From positions 62,001-126,000 of the forward strand of contig NZ_BEXF01000012.1 in assembly GCF_002897295.1 (NCBI RefSeq): DNA of 64,000 bases, read 5' to 3'. Shown piece by piece: positions 47,079 through 54,577 of this stretch. Position 1 is the stretch's first letter; each line of letters opens with the position of its first letter. The stretch is from Brevibacillus reuszeri (GTDB lineage Bacteria; Bacillota; Bacilli; Brevibacillales; Brevibacillaceae). The translations under genes and the position numbers were made by a program. The notes under the pieces are model-generated. The model was not told the origin of the DNA. It made no database searches and worked only from the letters and a program-made list of their open reading frames with translations.

Positions 47079-47668
47079 GCCTTTTCTCCTCCTTCTTTTG
47101 GATACACGGCGAGAATGACTTGATACGTTTCCTGTCCTTTTGCTTTCGACTGATACTTTTCGACGAGCTGGTTCACAAGAGAGACGTACTCCTCCACAAA
47201 AGCACTGCGCTGCTCGGCACTGGCGAGACGGATGCTCGTGTCTAGCGTGGCACTCGGGATCTCTTGTTCCTGATCGGAGCGTTCCATCAACAAGAGAGCG
47301 TCACGCTTGATCCGTTCTGCTGTATTCACCAAGTGGGACAGCGCTCCCTGATCCTTCATCTGCTGCACGGTTTCGTTCGCCCAGTTCAATCCTTCCGAGA
47401 GCACGTAGGTCCGTGCAATCGCAAGGTACAGCACCTCGACCAGATTGCGTACCTGACGACTTCCCACCCGGCGAACCAGCCCCACCTTTTCCAAAGCCTT
47501 CAGATGGTAATTCACTCTCTGGGGAATTTCATTGATCCCACGCGCCACCTCAGCAGCTGATGCCGGCTCAACCAGACGGCTCAATATCTCCGCACGCAGC
47601 GGATTCAACAGCGCCATCGCTTGCTCCGGCGTCTCGACTACATACGATTCCAGTTGTTCATGTGCCAC
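47075..47668 (-). CDS. ArsR/HTH_5-type transcriptional regulator
   Basis: 197 aa. Winged helix at residues about 15-75 (ALLNPLRAEILSRLVEPASAAEVARGINEIPQRVNYHLKALEKVGLV), followed by a helical C-terminal domain of about 110 residues. Start GTG with GAGGTG upstream, behind a consensus promoter. First gene of a likely operon with a small protein, ClpP and an epimerase. The long C-terminal region may sense a ligand; no metal-binding Cys are seen, so it is not a classical metal sensor. Confidence 0.87.
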   Translation of the reverse strand: MAHEQLESYVVETPEQAMALLNPLRAEILSRLVEPASAAEVARGINEIPQRVNYHLKALEKVGLVRRVGSRQVRNLVEVLYLAIARTYVLSEGLNWANETVQQMKDQGALSHLVNTAERIKRDALLLMERSDQEQEIPSATLDTSIRLASAEQRSAFVEEYVSLVNQLVEKYQSKAKGQETYQVILAVYPKEGGEKA

Positions 47669-47699
47669 AAAAACACCTCATGACATTAATCATTTACGT

Positions 47700-47728
47700 A
47701 AAAATAGTTTATTACGTGAGATCTTATT
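47700..47728 (-). promoter_or_regulatory. SigA-type promoter of the ArsR-ClpP operon
   Basis: Minus strand -35 TTGACA, 17-bp spacer, -10 TAAACT. A TTACGTAA palindrome overlaps the start region (47691-47703) and could be an operator. Confidence 0.8.
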
Positions 47729-47729
47729 T

Positions 47730-48063
47730 GTCAAATGGTGGGAGAGCCTAAAAATTCCTGGCTCGGACTTTTGGTTGAGGAGAGAAAAAGGGAGAAAACG
47801 CTCCAGGTTCGTAGGGCCACTGCTTACGCGGGTCATTCCTGTCCGGCTGCGTTTCAAAAGCGGAACCGACTCCAAAAGCAGCTCGGGCAGGGAGCCTCTC
47901 AGAGTTGGAGGCTGAGACCGTGTTCCGCTTTTTCCACTCCGCCTCGGTTGGTGTCCCTAAGACCTTCGCTTATTTCTCCCTTTTTCTCTGCCCAGCGTTT
48001 TGGATTGGTTCAGGCATTTTTTGTTGGGGGTGGACGGGAAAATGAAAAAGCGTTGAAAACGTT
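47730..48063 (+). ncRNA. Large nested stem-bubble-stem element, candidate 6S-like RNA
   Basis: Gene-free. On the plus strand perfect 17-base arms (47781-47797 and 47973-47989), then 47805-47808/47962-47965 and 47812-47820/47950-47959, form a long closing stem. After an asymmetric open region (about 35 and 17 bases) comes a second stem, AAAAGCGGAAC (47856-47866) with GTTCCGCTTTT (47922-47932). Closing stem, large bubble and terminal arm over about 210 bases is the architecture of 6S RNA. A terminator follows at 48064. No conserved 6S sequence checked; could also be another structured RNA or a DNA repeat. Confidence 0.45.
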
Positions 48064-48092
48064 GAAAACCCCGTTGATTTAACGGGGTTTTC
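48064..48092. terminator. Bidirectional terminator after the MBL gene and the structured element
   Basis: GAAAACCCCGTT and AACGGGGTTTTC form a perfect 12-bp stem; T-rich on both strands. It ends the MBL gene (minus) and could end a plus-strand RNA. Confidence 0.9.
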
Positions 48093-48116
48093 TCGTTTTC
48101 CTCTTGTATGTCTCTA

Positions 48117-48872
48117 TTAAAAATCTAGGCCTTCGCCATCATCTGGTACGTGTACTTGCCCGGCGAGATTTTTCTCCGCTACATACTCACGCAGCTCCTC
48201 GCGTCTTAGCAGGCAGTGATTCCACGTCTCCATATGAGCGACGACGATCTGGCTGCCCTGAGCTGTCTGTGCCACTTTCGCTATGTCTTCTTTGGTCATC
48301 GTAATTGGATCGCCTACTAAAAAGCGAGCTGCTCCGCCAAATAGTGTAATGACTTTTGGCTGATCGGTCTGGAGGGTCTGTTCTACCTCTTCACACCAGA
48401 TGGTATCTCCCGCGAGGTAATACGTCGGTTCTTCTTTTCCGCGCAAAACAAATCCCGAGACAGGTCCCATCTGCTTCCCGATCTCTCCTGTTCCGTGCTG
48501 ACCGCCTGTTCGGCGGAGCTGGATGCCTTGCCAATTGGTTTCATCCTCCACAACGATGACCTGTTCAAATCCTAGCTGACGCAATTTCTCTTCGTCCGGT
48601 GGCTGGCAGAACAGCGGCAAATGCTTCGGCAGCTTGCTTACTGCCTCTACATCCAAATGGTCTGGATGTGTATGCGTCACGATGAGAGCATCTACACCCT
48701 CCAGCACTTCTTCCACAGAAAACGGCAGCTCCACAAGTGGATTTGCCACCTGGTTGGGCGTATTTGGTGTCGTTGGCAGCGTGTGCGCGCTACTTAGCAT
48801 CGGATCAACCAAAAAAGTATGTCCCCCGTACGTAAGCTTTAGCGTAGCATGCCGGATCAGCTGAATATGCAT
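48117..48872 (-). CDS. Metallo-beta-lactamase-fold hydrolase
   Basis: 251 aa. N-terminal QLIRHATLKLTYGGHTFLVDPM and the metal motif THTHPDHLD, plus the distal Asp in AGDTIWC and the terminal HMETWNHC. This subgroup resembles UPF0173/UlaG-like hydrolases that act on lactones or phosphodiesters. AAGGAGA precedes the ATG. Substrate unknown; divergent from an Lrp-type regulator gene that may control it. Confidence 0.88.
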   Translation of the reverse strand: MHIQLIRHATLKLTYGGHTFLVDPMLSSAHTLPTTPNTPNQVANPLVELPFSVEEVLEGVDALIVTHTHPDHLDVEAVSKLPKHLPLFCQPPDEEKLRQLGFEQVIVVEDETNWQGIQLRRTGGQHGTGEIGKQMGPVSGFVLRGKEEPTYYLAGDTIWCEEVEQTLQTDQPKVITLFGGAARFLVGDPITMTKEDIAKVAQTAQGSQIVVAHMETWNHCLLRREELREYVAEKNLAGQVHVPDDGEGLDF

Positions 48873-48989
48873 GTCAGATCTCTCCTTCGTCGGTATAATA
48901 AGAATGGATTACCTTCATTGTACAGAGCTCCACGCTGATGCCGCGAAACAAAACAGGCATCTGCACTTTCATCGTGAAAGGAGAATAGC

Positions 48990-49403
48990 ATGCTCGACCA
49001 GACTGATCTCTCCATTCTTGCCCTGCTGCGTGAAAACAGCCGTCTTTTGTGGAAGGACATAGGTGAACAGGTCCATTTGAGCGGCCAAGCTGTCGGCAAC
49101 CGGATCAGGCGTATGGAGGAACAAGGAATTATTCAAGGTTATACAACGCTTATTGACGATACGAAAGTCGGACCGCACCTCACTGCCATGATTACGATGT
49201 TTATGAGGACTTCAGATCATCAGCCGTTCATCCGTTTTATCAAAGAGCGCAGCGAGGTAGCCGATGCCCATCGAATAAGTGGTGAGGGCTGCTATTTGCT
49301 CGTTGTCCGTGTGCTAGACCAAAACGCATTGAATGCTTTTATAGAAGAGCTACTTGCCTTTGGGAACTACCGAGTCAATCTGTCGCTTGGAAAACTCAAA
49401 TAG
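48990..49403 (+). CDS. Lrp/AsnC-family transcriptional regulator
   Basis: 137 aa. Winged HTH (LDQTDLSILALLRENSRLLWKDIGEQVHLSGQAVGNRIRRMEEQGIIQGYT), then a RAM ligand domain. AAAGGAG precedes the ATG. Such proteins form octamers and bind amino acids. It is divergent from the MBL hydrolase, the closest candidate target. The amino-acid effector cannot be assigned. Confidence 0.9.
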   Translation: MLDQTDLSILALLRENSRLLWKDIGEQVHLSGQAVGNRIRRMEEQGIIQGYTTLIDDTKVGPHLTAMITMFMRTSDHQPFIRFIKERSEVADAHRISGEGCYLLVVRVLDQNALNAFIEELLAFGNYRVNLSLGKLK

Positions 49404-49511
49404 GAGCCTCATTATTTTTCACTATTGCCTGATTATGTGAACAGGAGTAGAATGGTGGATACTAAGAACAGGGTACCTCGTTCTTAGGCAAAGGAAAGGG
49501 GGGAAATCGCC

Positions 49512-49802
49512 ATGGAAGACTTGCTACTGCTGCTTTCGCTGGAGGATTTCTTCGCCTTGCTCGCCCTGTTTGCGGGATGCTTCACGTCGCTTTACTACTT
49601 GAGACGGCGTATTCCCACAACAAAGCTGGCTTTGGATTGGCAACAGAGTGATACTTATCAACCTCCTATCAATCCGTGCATGATTGAAACCTACCCGATG
49701 GCGGCAAGGCAACCGATGCGCTCGCGATTATTCCGGCGCATGCAGCACTCAGACAGCGATGCCGATACATACGGTTACCGATTTTTGGCTCTATCCGCAT
49801 AA
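49512..49802 (+). CDS. Small membrane-associated protein of unknown function
   Basis: 96 aa. One hydrophobic helix near the N-terminus (about residues 14-30, FFALLALFAGCFTSLYYL) followed by a basic, cytoplasmic-looking segment (RRR, SRLFRRM). RBS AAAGGGGGG. Family not recognised. A second tiny gene starts 29 bp after it, suggesting a two-gene unit closed by a terminator at 49981. Confidence 0.6.
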   Translation: MEDLLLLLSLEDFFALLALFAGCFTSLYYLRRRIPTTKLALDWQQSDTYQPPINPCMIETYPMAARQPMRSRLFRRMQHSDSDADTYGYRFLALSA

Positions 49803-49831
49803 CGGATCAAAACCAAAAGGAGGTAGATCTT

Positions 49832-49966
49832 ATGATCGCCAAGTACATCGGAGAAGCATTATTGTTTGTAGTAGGTTTGCCTATTTTCGCTTACCAAACT
49901 GCGGAAAGCTTGCACGCCTTGACAGACGCCTTCGCGGCAATGTCCGACTTTATGAACATGAAATAA
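49832..49966 (+). CDS. 44-residue small protein with hydrophobic segment
   Basis: ATG at 49832 with a perfect AAAGGAGGT; 44 aa, MIAKYIGEALLFVVGLPIFA, then YQTAESLHALTDAFAAMSDF and a short end. One helix of about 15-18 hydrophobic residues and an amphipathic helix. No Cys. The strong RBS and tight spacing argue it is translated. Function unknown; could be a small regulator or membrane partner of the 96-aa protein. Confidence 0.6.
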   Translation: MIAKYIGEALLFVVGLPIFAYQTAESLHALTDAFAAMSDFMNMK

Positions 49967-49980
49967 CTTCAAGAATATTC

Positions 49981-50012
49981 AAAACCCTGACCGCAGCTGT
50001 GATCAGGGTTTT
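49981..50012. terminator. Bidirectional terminator
   Basis: AAAACCCTGA and TCAGGGTTTT with an inner GCAGC-type loop; lies between the 44-aa gene and the convergent cupin gene. Confidence 0.88.
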
Positions 50013-50023
50013 GCTTTTCCCAT

Positions 50024-50386
50024 CTATTCTACATGGATGCGGTCACCTCTCGTCGTTGGCTGGGAAATCACGAGGAATTCCACATCAGCCGCAGCCTCAT
50101 TTTTCATTTGATGTGCTACCCCTGGAGATACTTCCACGCCTTCCTGTGCGGATAGCGTGTGCCTTACTCCCTCTACCTCCAATATTGCCACTCCAGAGAG
50201 CACAAAGAAAAACTGGCGTGACCTTTCATGATAATGGCGGACCTCCGCTGTATTTCCAGGCATTCTCTCGTGAATGACGCTCAGCTCCTGCCCCTTTACC
50301 AAGTGCCAGCCATCACACTGCTCACCCCATATGTAATGCTCTGCATTTGCCTTGCTGATTTTGCCTACCTTTTGATCAGGTGTCAA
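50024..50386 (-). CDS. Cupin-domain protein
   Basis: 120 aa. Metal-site pattern RHYHERSRQFFFVLSG and VEVSPGVAHQ (two His, Gln/Glu, distal His). Start TTG with AGGAG upstream. It resembles small cupin 2 proteins that bind metal and act in sugar or secondary metabolism; role unknown. Single gene between a terminator and the antiporter promoter. Confidence 0.85.
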   Translation of the reverse strand: MTPDQKVGKISKANAEHYIWGEQCDGWHLVKGQELSVIHERMPGNTAEVRHYHERSRQFFFVLSGVAILEVEGVRHTLSAQEGVEVSPGVAHQMKNEAAADVEFLVISQPTTRGDRIHVE

Positions 50387-50489
50387 AGCGATTCTCCTCC
50401 TGCTTATATCATGTCCATCGGCTTCACGTATTGCATCTATGACTTATCATGACACGAACCCCAAGCGTTTGTCAGTTTGTATTTACTTT

Positions 50490-50649
50490 ATTTGTCTCGC
50501 ATGTTAAAATGTTTACGTAAAGCAACCGAATAGCTTATGTATTTCTGGAGGAGCCTGTCATCATAGGGTTCTTTTTGTCTTTTTTCAGTCGACATTTAGG
50601 AGCCTGTGATTACAGGCTCCTTTTTATTTTGACTAAAGGGGGAAACTAC
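50490..50649 (+). promoter_or_regulatory. Promoter and attenuator-like leader of the cation antiporter gene
   Basis: Possible promoter TTTACT - 17 bp - TAAAAT near 50489-50517. The leader contains AGGAGCCTGT twice (50549-50558 and 50598-50607). The second copy forms a terminator with ACAGGCTCC (50612-50620) and a T run. The first copy could pair with the same 3' arm instead, which would prevent termination. The ATG is 29 bp past the stem. A regulated leader is inferred; no known riboswitch class recognised. Confidence 0.55.
50599..50630 (+). terminator. Leader terminator before the antiporter
   Basis: GGAGCCTGT - GATT - ACAGGCTCC followed by TTTTTATTTT, 20 bp before the ATG. Confidence 0.85.
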
Positions 50650-51816
50650 ATGCTCATTTTTCAACTAGCAGTCATCCTGATTGCCTCCAAAATTGCCGGG
50701 GACATCAGCGTCCGGCTAGGTCAACCGTCTGTGCTTGGCAAGCTGTTGATCGGGATTGTTCTCGGCCCTACCGTTTTGGGGCTGGTGACAGACACAGAAA
50801 TCATCAAGGAAATTAGCCAGATTGGTGTCATCCTCCTCATGTTCGTTGCCGGATTGGAAACTGATATCAATGAATTCAAGCGTACAGCCAAAGCCTCTAC
50901 CAACGTAGGTGTTGCTGGGATCATCGTTCCGCTGGCTTTAGGCTATGGTGCTGGGATCGCGATGGGACTGTCCTCCGTTGAATCCATCTTTTTGGGACTA
51001 CTGCTCTCTGCGACTAGTGTAAGTATCTCTGTACAAACATTGAAGGAATTGGGCAAGCTAAAGTCGAGAGAGGGCGCTACGATCATGGGGGCCGCTGTTA
51101 TCGATGATGTTCTTGTGATTTTGGCACTCGCCTTCCTGATGAGTTTTGCTGGCGGAGATGTGAATCTAGGCATGGTTATTTTGAAAAAGGTAGCCTTCTT
51201 CGCCGTGATTATCCTGCTCTCCTGGAAAGTGGTTCCGTGGGTATTAAAAAAATTCGCTCCGCTGCAAGTCACAGAATCCGTGATTTCAGCCGGATTGATT
51301 ATTTGCTTCCTGTTTGCGTACTTCGCAGAATACACAGGTGTCGCAGCCATCATCGGTTCGTACATCGCAGGCGTTGCCATCAGCCTGACTAATTACAGAC
51401 ACGAGGTAGCAAGCAAGGTTGAGACGATCAGCTACTCCATCTTTGTACCTGTGTTTTTCACTTCGATCGGAGTAACTGCACAGTTTTCTGGAATTGTGCA
51501 AAACCTTTGGCTGATTGTGATTCTGAGTATTGTGGCAATTGTTTCCAAACTCGTAGGTGGTGCAATTGGGGCTAAGCTGTCCGGGTTCCCGTGGAAAAAT
51601 TCGATGGCAATCGGAGCAGCCATGGTATCACGTGGAGAGGTTGCATTGATCATTGCTGCCATCGGGTTGGAAAGCAACCTGCTGACCGAGGACATGTTCG
51701 CCGTATTGATCGTCGTCGTACTCGTGACCACGATCGTAACTCCACCGATGATGAAATGGCTGTTCTCCGACAAGCATCAAGGGACAGAGTCACCTGCTCT
51801 GAAAAAGAATGCGTAA
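50650..51816 (+). CDS. Cation:proton antiporter, CPA2 family
   Basis: 388 aa from the ATG at 50650 (AAAGGGGG upstream). About 12-13 membrane helices with GQPSVLGKLLIGIVLGP and AVIDDVLVILALA, the Asp pair of the ion site. CPA2 (Kef/NapA-like) proteins exchange Na+ or K+ for protons. There is no C-terminal TrkA domain. The leader structure upstream suggests transcript-level control. Ion specificity not decided. Confidence 0.92.
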   Translation: MLIFQLAVILIASKIAGDISVRLGQPSVLGKLLIGIVLGPTVLGLVTDTEIIKEISQIGVILLMFVAGLETDINEFKRTAKASTNVGVAGIIVPLALGYGAGIAMGLSSVESIFLGLLLSATSVSISVQTLKELGKLKSREGATIMGAAVIDDVLVILALAFLMSFAGGDVNLGMVILKKVAFFAVIILLSWKVVPWVLKKFAPLQVTESVISAGLIICFLFAYFAEYTGVAAIIGSYIAGVAISLTNYRHEVASKVETISYSIFVPVFFTSIGVTAQFSGIVQNLWLIVILSIVAIVSKLVGGAIGAKLSGFPWKNSMAIGAAMVSRGEVALIIAAIGLESNLLTEDMFAVLIVVVLVTTIVTPPMMKWLFSDKHQGTESPALKKNA

Positions 51817-51845
51817 GAAAACCTCTATATGCTTATAGAGTAAAA

Positions 51846-51888
51846 AACAGGCAGTTCCTCGTCTACGGACAAAAAGGAGCTGCCTGTT
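51846..51888. terminator. Bidirectional terminator
   Basis: AACAGGCAG and CTGCCTGTT with an inner TTCCT/AGGAG pairing; between antiporter and rpmG, T-rich on both sides. Confidence 0.85.
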
Positions 51889-51895
51889 CTCGTTT

Positions 51896-52045
51896 TTATT
51901 TCGTTTCCCGGTGCAAAGTGTAGCGCTTTAACCGCGGGGAATACTTCTTTAATTCCAGACGTTCTGGATGGCTGCGCTTATTTTTCGTCGTAATGTAATT
52001 GCGATCTCCCGTTTCTGTGCACTGCAGTGTGATATTGACTCGCAT
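51896..52045 (-). CDS. rpmG: 50S ribosomal protein L33, zinc-independent (C-minus) type
   Basis: 49 aa: [20 protein letters not shown], then [20 protein letters not shown] and RYTLHRETK. Three of the four zinc-binding Cys of the C-plus form are replaced (CTET instead of CTEC, KKYSPRL instead of KKYCPRL, one Cys remains), so it should not bind zinc. RBS GGAGGG at 52050-52055. Cotranscribed with the COG0523 GTPase gene 22 bp upstream and behind two Zur boxes, it fits a zinc-starvation replacement for the zinc-bound L33. Confidence 0.93.
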   Translation of the reverse strand: MRVNITLQCTETGDRNYITTKNKRSHPERLELKKYSPRLKRYTLHRETK

Positions 52046-52066
52046 AATATCCCTCCTGTCGATACG

Positions 52067-53275
52067 TTATACTGCTGTCTCTACAACCGTGTCTGCTGTC
52101 GGCAAAGGATCTGGCAGCTCGCTCCAGTCAGACGCGTATTCTTCATCTGTCAACAAACAAGCATCTAGCTGCTCTTCTACCGCTGCCTGATCCAGCTCAA
52201 TCCCGATGAATACCAGCTCAGTGATCCGATCCCCATGTACTTCATCCCATGTCGCTCTCCAGTCAGGGTCGTCTGCCAAAACCGCCAACCTCTCTTCCTC
52301 CGGCAACGCCGCCGTCCAATAGCCTGCGGTGCCAATCTCAATAGAAGGACCTGCCTGACTCAGAGTCATCGCCAAATCATTGCGAGTCGCCAGCCAAAAA
52401 AATCCTTTTGCACGAACGACTTCCTCTGGCCAGGCTGTCAGCCATTCACTAAAACGCTCAGGATGAAAAGGTCTACGTCCGCGATAGACAAAGGAGGAGA
52501 TGCCATATTCATCTGTTTCCGGCGTGTGCTCTTCCTTTTGCAGCTCCATCACCCAGCCTGCCGATTGACTAGCCTGCTCAAAATCAAACAAACCTGTATT
52601 CAAAATCTCGTGTGGGTCCACCTGTCCCCGTTTGGAGCGAATCAAGCGAGCATTCGGCTGCAGCTTGCGCAAAACGCCTTCCAGCTGCAACAAATCCTCC
52701 GGTGCGACCATATCGCATTTATTGAGAATCAGGACGTCACAAAACTCGATCTGGCTAATCAAAAGGTCCACCACTTCACGGGTATCCTCTTCCCCCACCG
52801 CCTGATTTCGGTCGAGCAAGCTGTCTCCAGAGGAAAAGTCGTGCCAAAAACGGTAAGCATCAACCACCGTTACCATCGTATCGAGACGGCATAGGGCAGA
52901 CAGATTAATTCCGTTTTCTTCATCCACATACGTAAAGGTTTGGGCAACAGGCACGGGCTCACCAATACCTGTAGACTCGATCAGTATGTAGTCATATACG
53001 CCTGCCAGCGCAAGTCTCTCTACTTCTGTCAGCAAATCCTCCCGCAGCGTGCAGCAGATGCAGCCATTGGACATTTCCACGACCTTTTCCTCGACCCGAG
53101 AGAGTCCGCCGCCTTGAGAAATAAGCGCACCATCCACGTTTACCTCACTCAGGTCGTTCACGATAACGGCAACGCGCAGTCCGTCCCGATTGTTCAGCAC
53201 ATGATTAAGCAGAGTCGTTTTTCCAGCTCCCAAATAACCGCTCAGAACTGTAACCGGTATTCTTTTATCGTTCAT
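52067..53275 (-). CDS. COG0523 (CobW/ZNG1-type) GTPase, zinc metallochaperone candidate
   Basis: 402 aa from the ATG at 53275 (AAGGAG upstream). P-loop GYLGAGKT (13-20), the metal-binding CxCC motif C72-I-C74-C75, and NKCD for guanine. The C-terminal CobW_C domain ends without the long His-rich run found in some members. In B. subtilis YciC is Zur-regulated and helps zinc supply; the two Zur boxes upstream suggest the same role here. Confidence 0.92.
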   Translation of the reverse strand: MNDKRIPVTVLSGYLGAGKTTLLNHVLNNRDGLRVAVIVNDLSEVNVDGALISQGGGLSRVEEKVVEMSNGCICCTLREDLLTEVERLALAGVYDYILIESTGIGEPVPVAQTFTYVDEENGINLSALCRLDTMVTVVDAYRFWHDFSSGDSLLDRNQAVGEEDTREVVDLLISQIEFCDVLILNKCDMVAPEDLLQLEGVLRKLQPNARLIRSKRGQVDPHEILNTGLFDFEQASQSAGWVMELQKEEHTPETDEYGISSFVYRGRRPFHPERFSEWLTAWPEEVVRAKGFFWLATRNDLAMTLSQAGPSIEIGTAGYWTAALPEEERLAVLADDPDWRATWDEVHGDRITELVFIGIELDQAAVEEQLDACLLTDEEYASDWSELPDPLPTADTVVETAV

Positions 53276-53300
53276 GAGAGTAATCTCCTTTTCGTTATTA

Positions 53301-53320
53301 AAACGTAACAATTACGATTT
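53301..53320 (-). promoter_or_regulatory. Zur box 1
   Basis: Plus strand AAACGTAACAATTACGATTT, with CGTAA-CAA-TTACG a perfect 5-3-5 palindrome (53304-53316), near the B. subtilis Zur consensus (TCGTAATNATTACGA). 25 bp upstream of the GTPase ATG. Confidence 0.85.
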
Positions 53321-53360
53321 AATCGTTATACTACTTCATGCAAGTTGAGTGTGTCAATAC

Positions 53361-53380
53361 AAAACGTAATGTTTACGATT
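53361..53380 (-). promoter_or_regulatory. Zur box 2
   Basis: Plus strand AAAACGTAATGTTTACGATT; CGTAA-TGT-TTACG is a perfect 5-3-5 palindrome (53365-53377), 61 bp upstream of box 1. Confidence 0.82.
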
Positions 53381-53404
53381 TAATAACCAAAAAAGACAAC
53401 AAGA

Positions 53405-53433
53405 AACCCCCTTTTCACTTTGAAAAGAGGGTT
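53405..53433 (-). terminator. Terminator after the secreted FG-GAP-like protein
   Basis: AACCCCCTTTTCA and TGAAAAGAGGGTT (one mismatch) just past the stop at 53441; T-rich tail follows on the minus strand. Confidence 0.8.
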
Positions 53434-53440
53434 CTCCTGC

Positions 53441-54397
53441 TTACTTCTGTTTGATTAGATTCATTGAAATGGCTTCTCCATACATACCGTTCACTGGTTG
53501 GTAAACTCCACGATCATTCAGCTTCTGCTGCTCCACAAGTGGTGCTGGATGATTGTCCTTCCATGTAAACAGACTGTAATTCTTGCCAGTCGCGGTCGGC
53601 ATCGTCACAAGGATGTCCGGGACTTGATCGTGATTGGCATCACCAATAAACAGCTTAGGGAGAATACCACTATTCTGCTCTCCGACTGAAACGACGATCT
53701 GCTGATTATGCTTTCCTTCGCGAACGACAATTCGCAGATCCTCGGCAACAATATTCATTGCGCTTCCCATTTTATCACCGATCAAAAAAACGTGATCCTT
53801 TACTCCGTCTCCCGTTACATCAGCATACTTGGTATCGAGCACGTAGGTAGTATCCCGCCTCATGCTAAATCCGCTGTTGATTTCAACGTCAGGCGAAGGC
53901 ATATTGTCCCAATCTCCCTGGTTGACGGTTACGCCGAGAAGCTGCGGCTGATCATTCACGATGTTCCACACACTCGTTGCTACTGCAATCCGATCCTCGC
54001 CATTCACACCCCAAAGGGTTTGCTGACCCTTCCAGCGCAAATTGCCATTTGCATCCGTAAAAGGCACTAGCTGAACGAGCTTTTGCGCAAAACCAGTGGT
54101 GTTTTTTTGCAGCTTGCCATCTCCTTGATAAATACCCAAGCTGAGATACTCTGGTTTGTTGGCAGATACATCGAATGTATTTACTGCTTTTGTCCGATTA
54201 TTCGTTACCTTTACCTTGAATCCATCAAGAAACTGTATGGAAAATGGAATGTTATGCTGAGATTGCAATAAGACCATCGAGGCATATGTTTGTGTTTTTG
54301 CTGTATTCGCAAGAGCTTTATCGACTCCCAAGCCAGAAGCAATCAGAAGCCCGCTACTACACAGGATAGCTGCCAAGGTTTTTAACCCTTTTTTCAT
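53441..54397 (-). CDS. Secreted protein with calcium-binding FG-GAP-like repeats
   Basis: 318 aa. Signal peptide at residues 1-30 ending ALA-N. Two Asp-rich motifs, DVTGDGVKDHVFLIGD and IGDANHDQVPDILVT, are the Asp-x-Asp/Asn calcium loops of FG-GAP/VCBS-type beta-propeller repeats. The middle region is not recognised. GGAGGACG precedes the ATG. It diverges from a lipoprotein gene with the same type of repeats, so the two may serve a common envelope function. Confidence 0.8.
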   Translation of the reverse strand: MKKGLKTLAAILCSSGLLIASGLGVDKALANTAKTQTYASMVLLQSQHNIPFSIQFLDGFKVKVTNNRTKAVNTFDVSANKPEYLSLGIYQGDGKLQKNTTGFAQKLVQLVPFTDANGNLRWKGQQTLWGVNGEDRIAVATSVWNIVNDQPQLLGVTVNQGDWDNMPSPDVEINSGFSMRRDTTYVLDTKYADVTGDGVKDHVFLIGDKMGSAMNIVAEDLRIVVREGKHNQQIVVSVGEQNSGILPKLFIGDANHDQVPDILVTMPTATGKNYSLFTWKDNHPAPLVEQQKLNDRGVYQPVNGMYGEAISMNLIKQK

Positions 54398-54577
54398 AAT
54401 ATCGTCCTCCTTTTTTACTTCCCTCTCCCCACTTCTTAAACGGAAAAATCAGGGGAAATGTTGCTAGTAAATTTTCCTAAGTTTCTTAGCACTTTTTTAC
54501 CGGTTTGCAACAACTTTCACGGATGGTCAGGCTACAATAGAGTCAAATGGATACATCTATGGAAAGGAACAGATCGA

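Noticed and set aside
46336..47118. A 260-codon plus-strand reading frame over clpP and the small gene
   Set aside because: It is antisense to clpP, whose catalytic residues and coupling are clear, and has no RBS or recognisable protein pattern.
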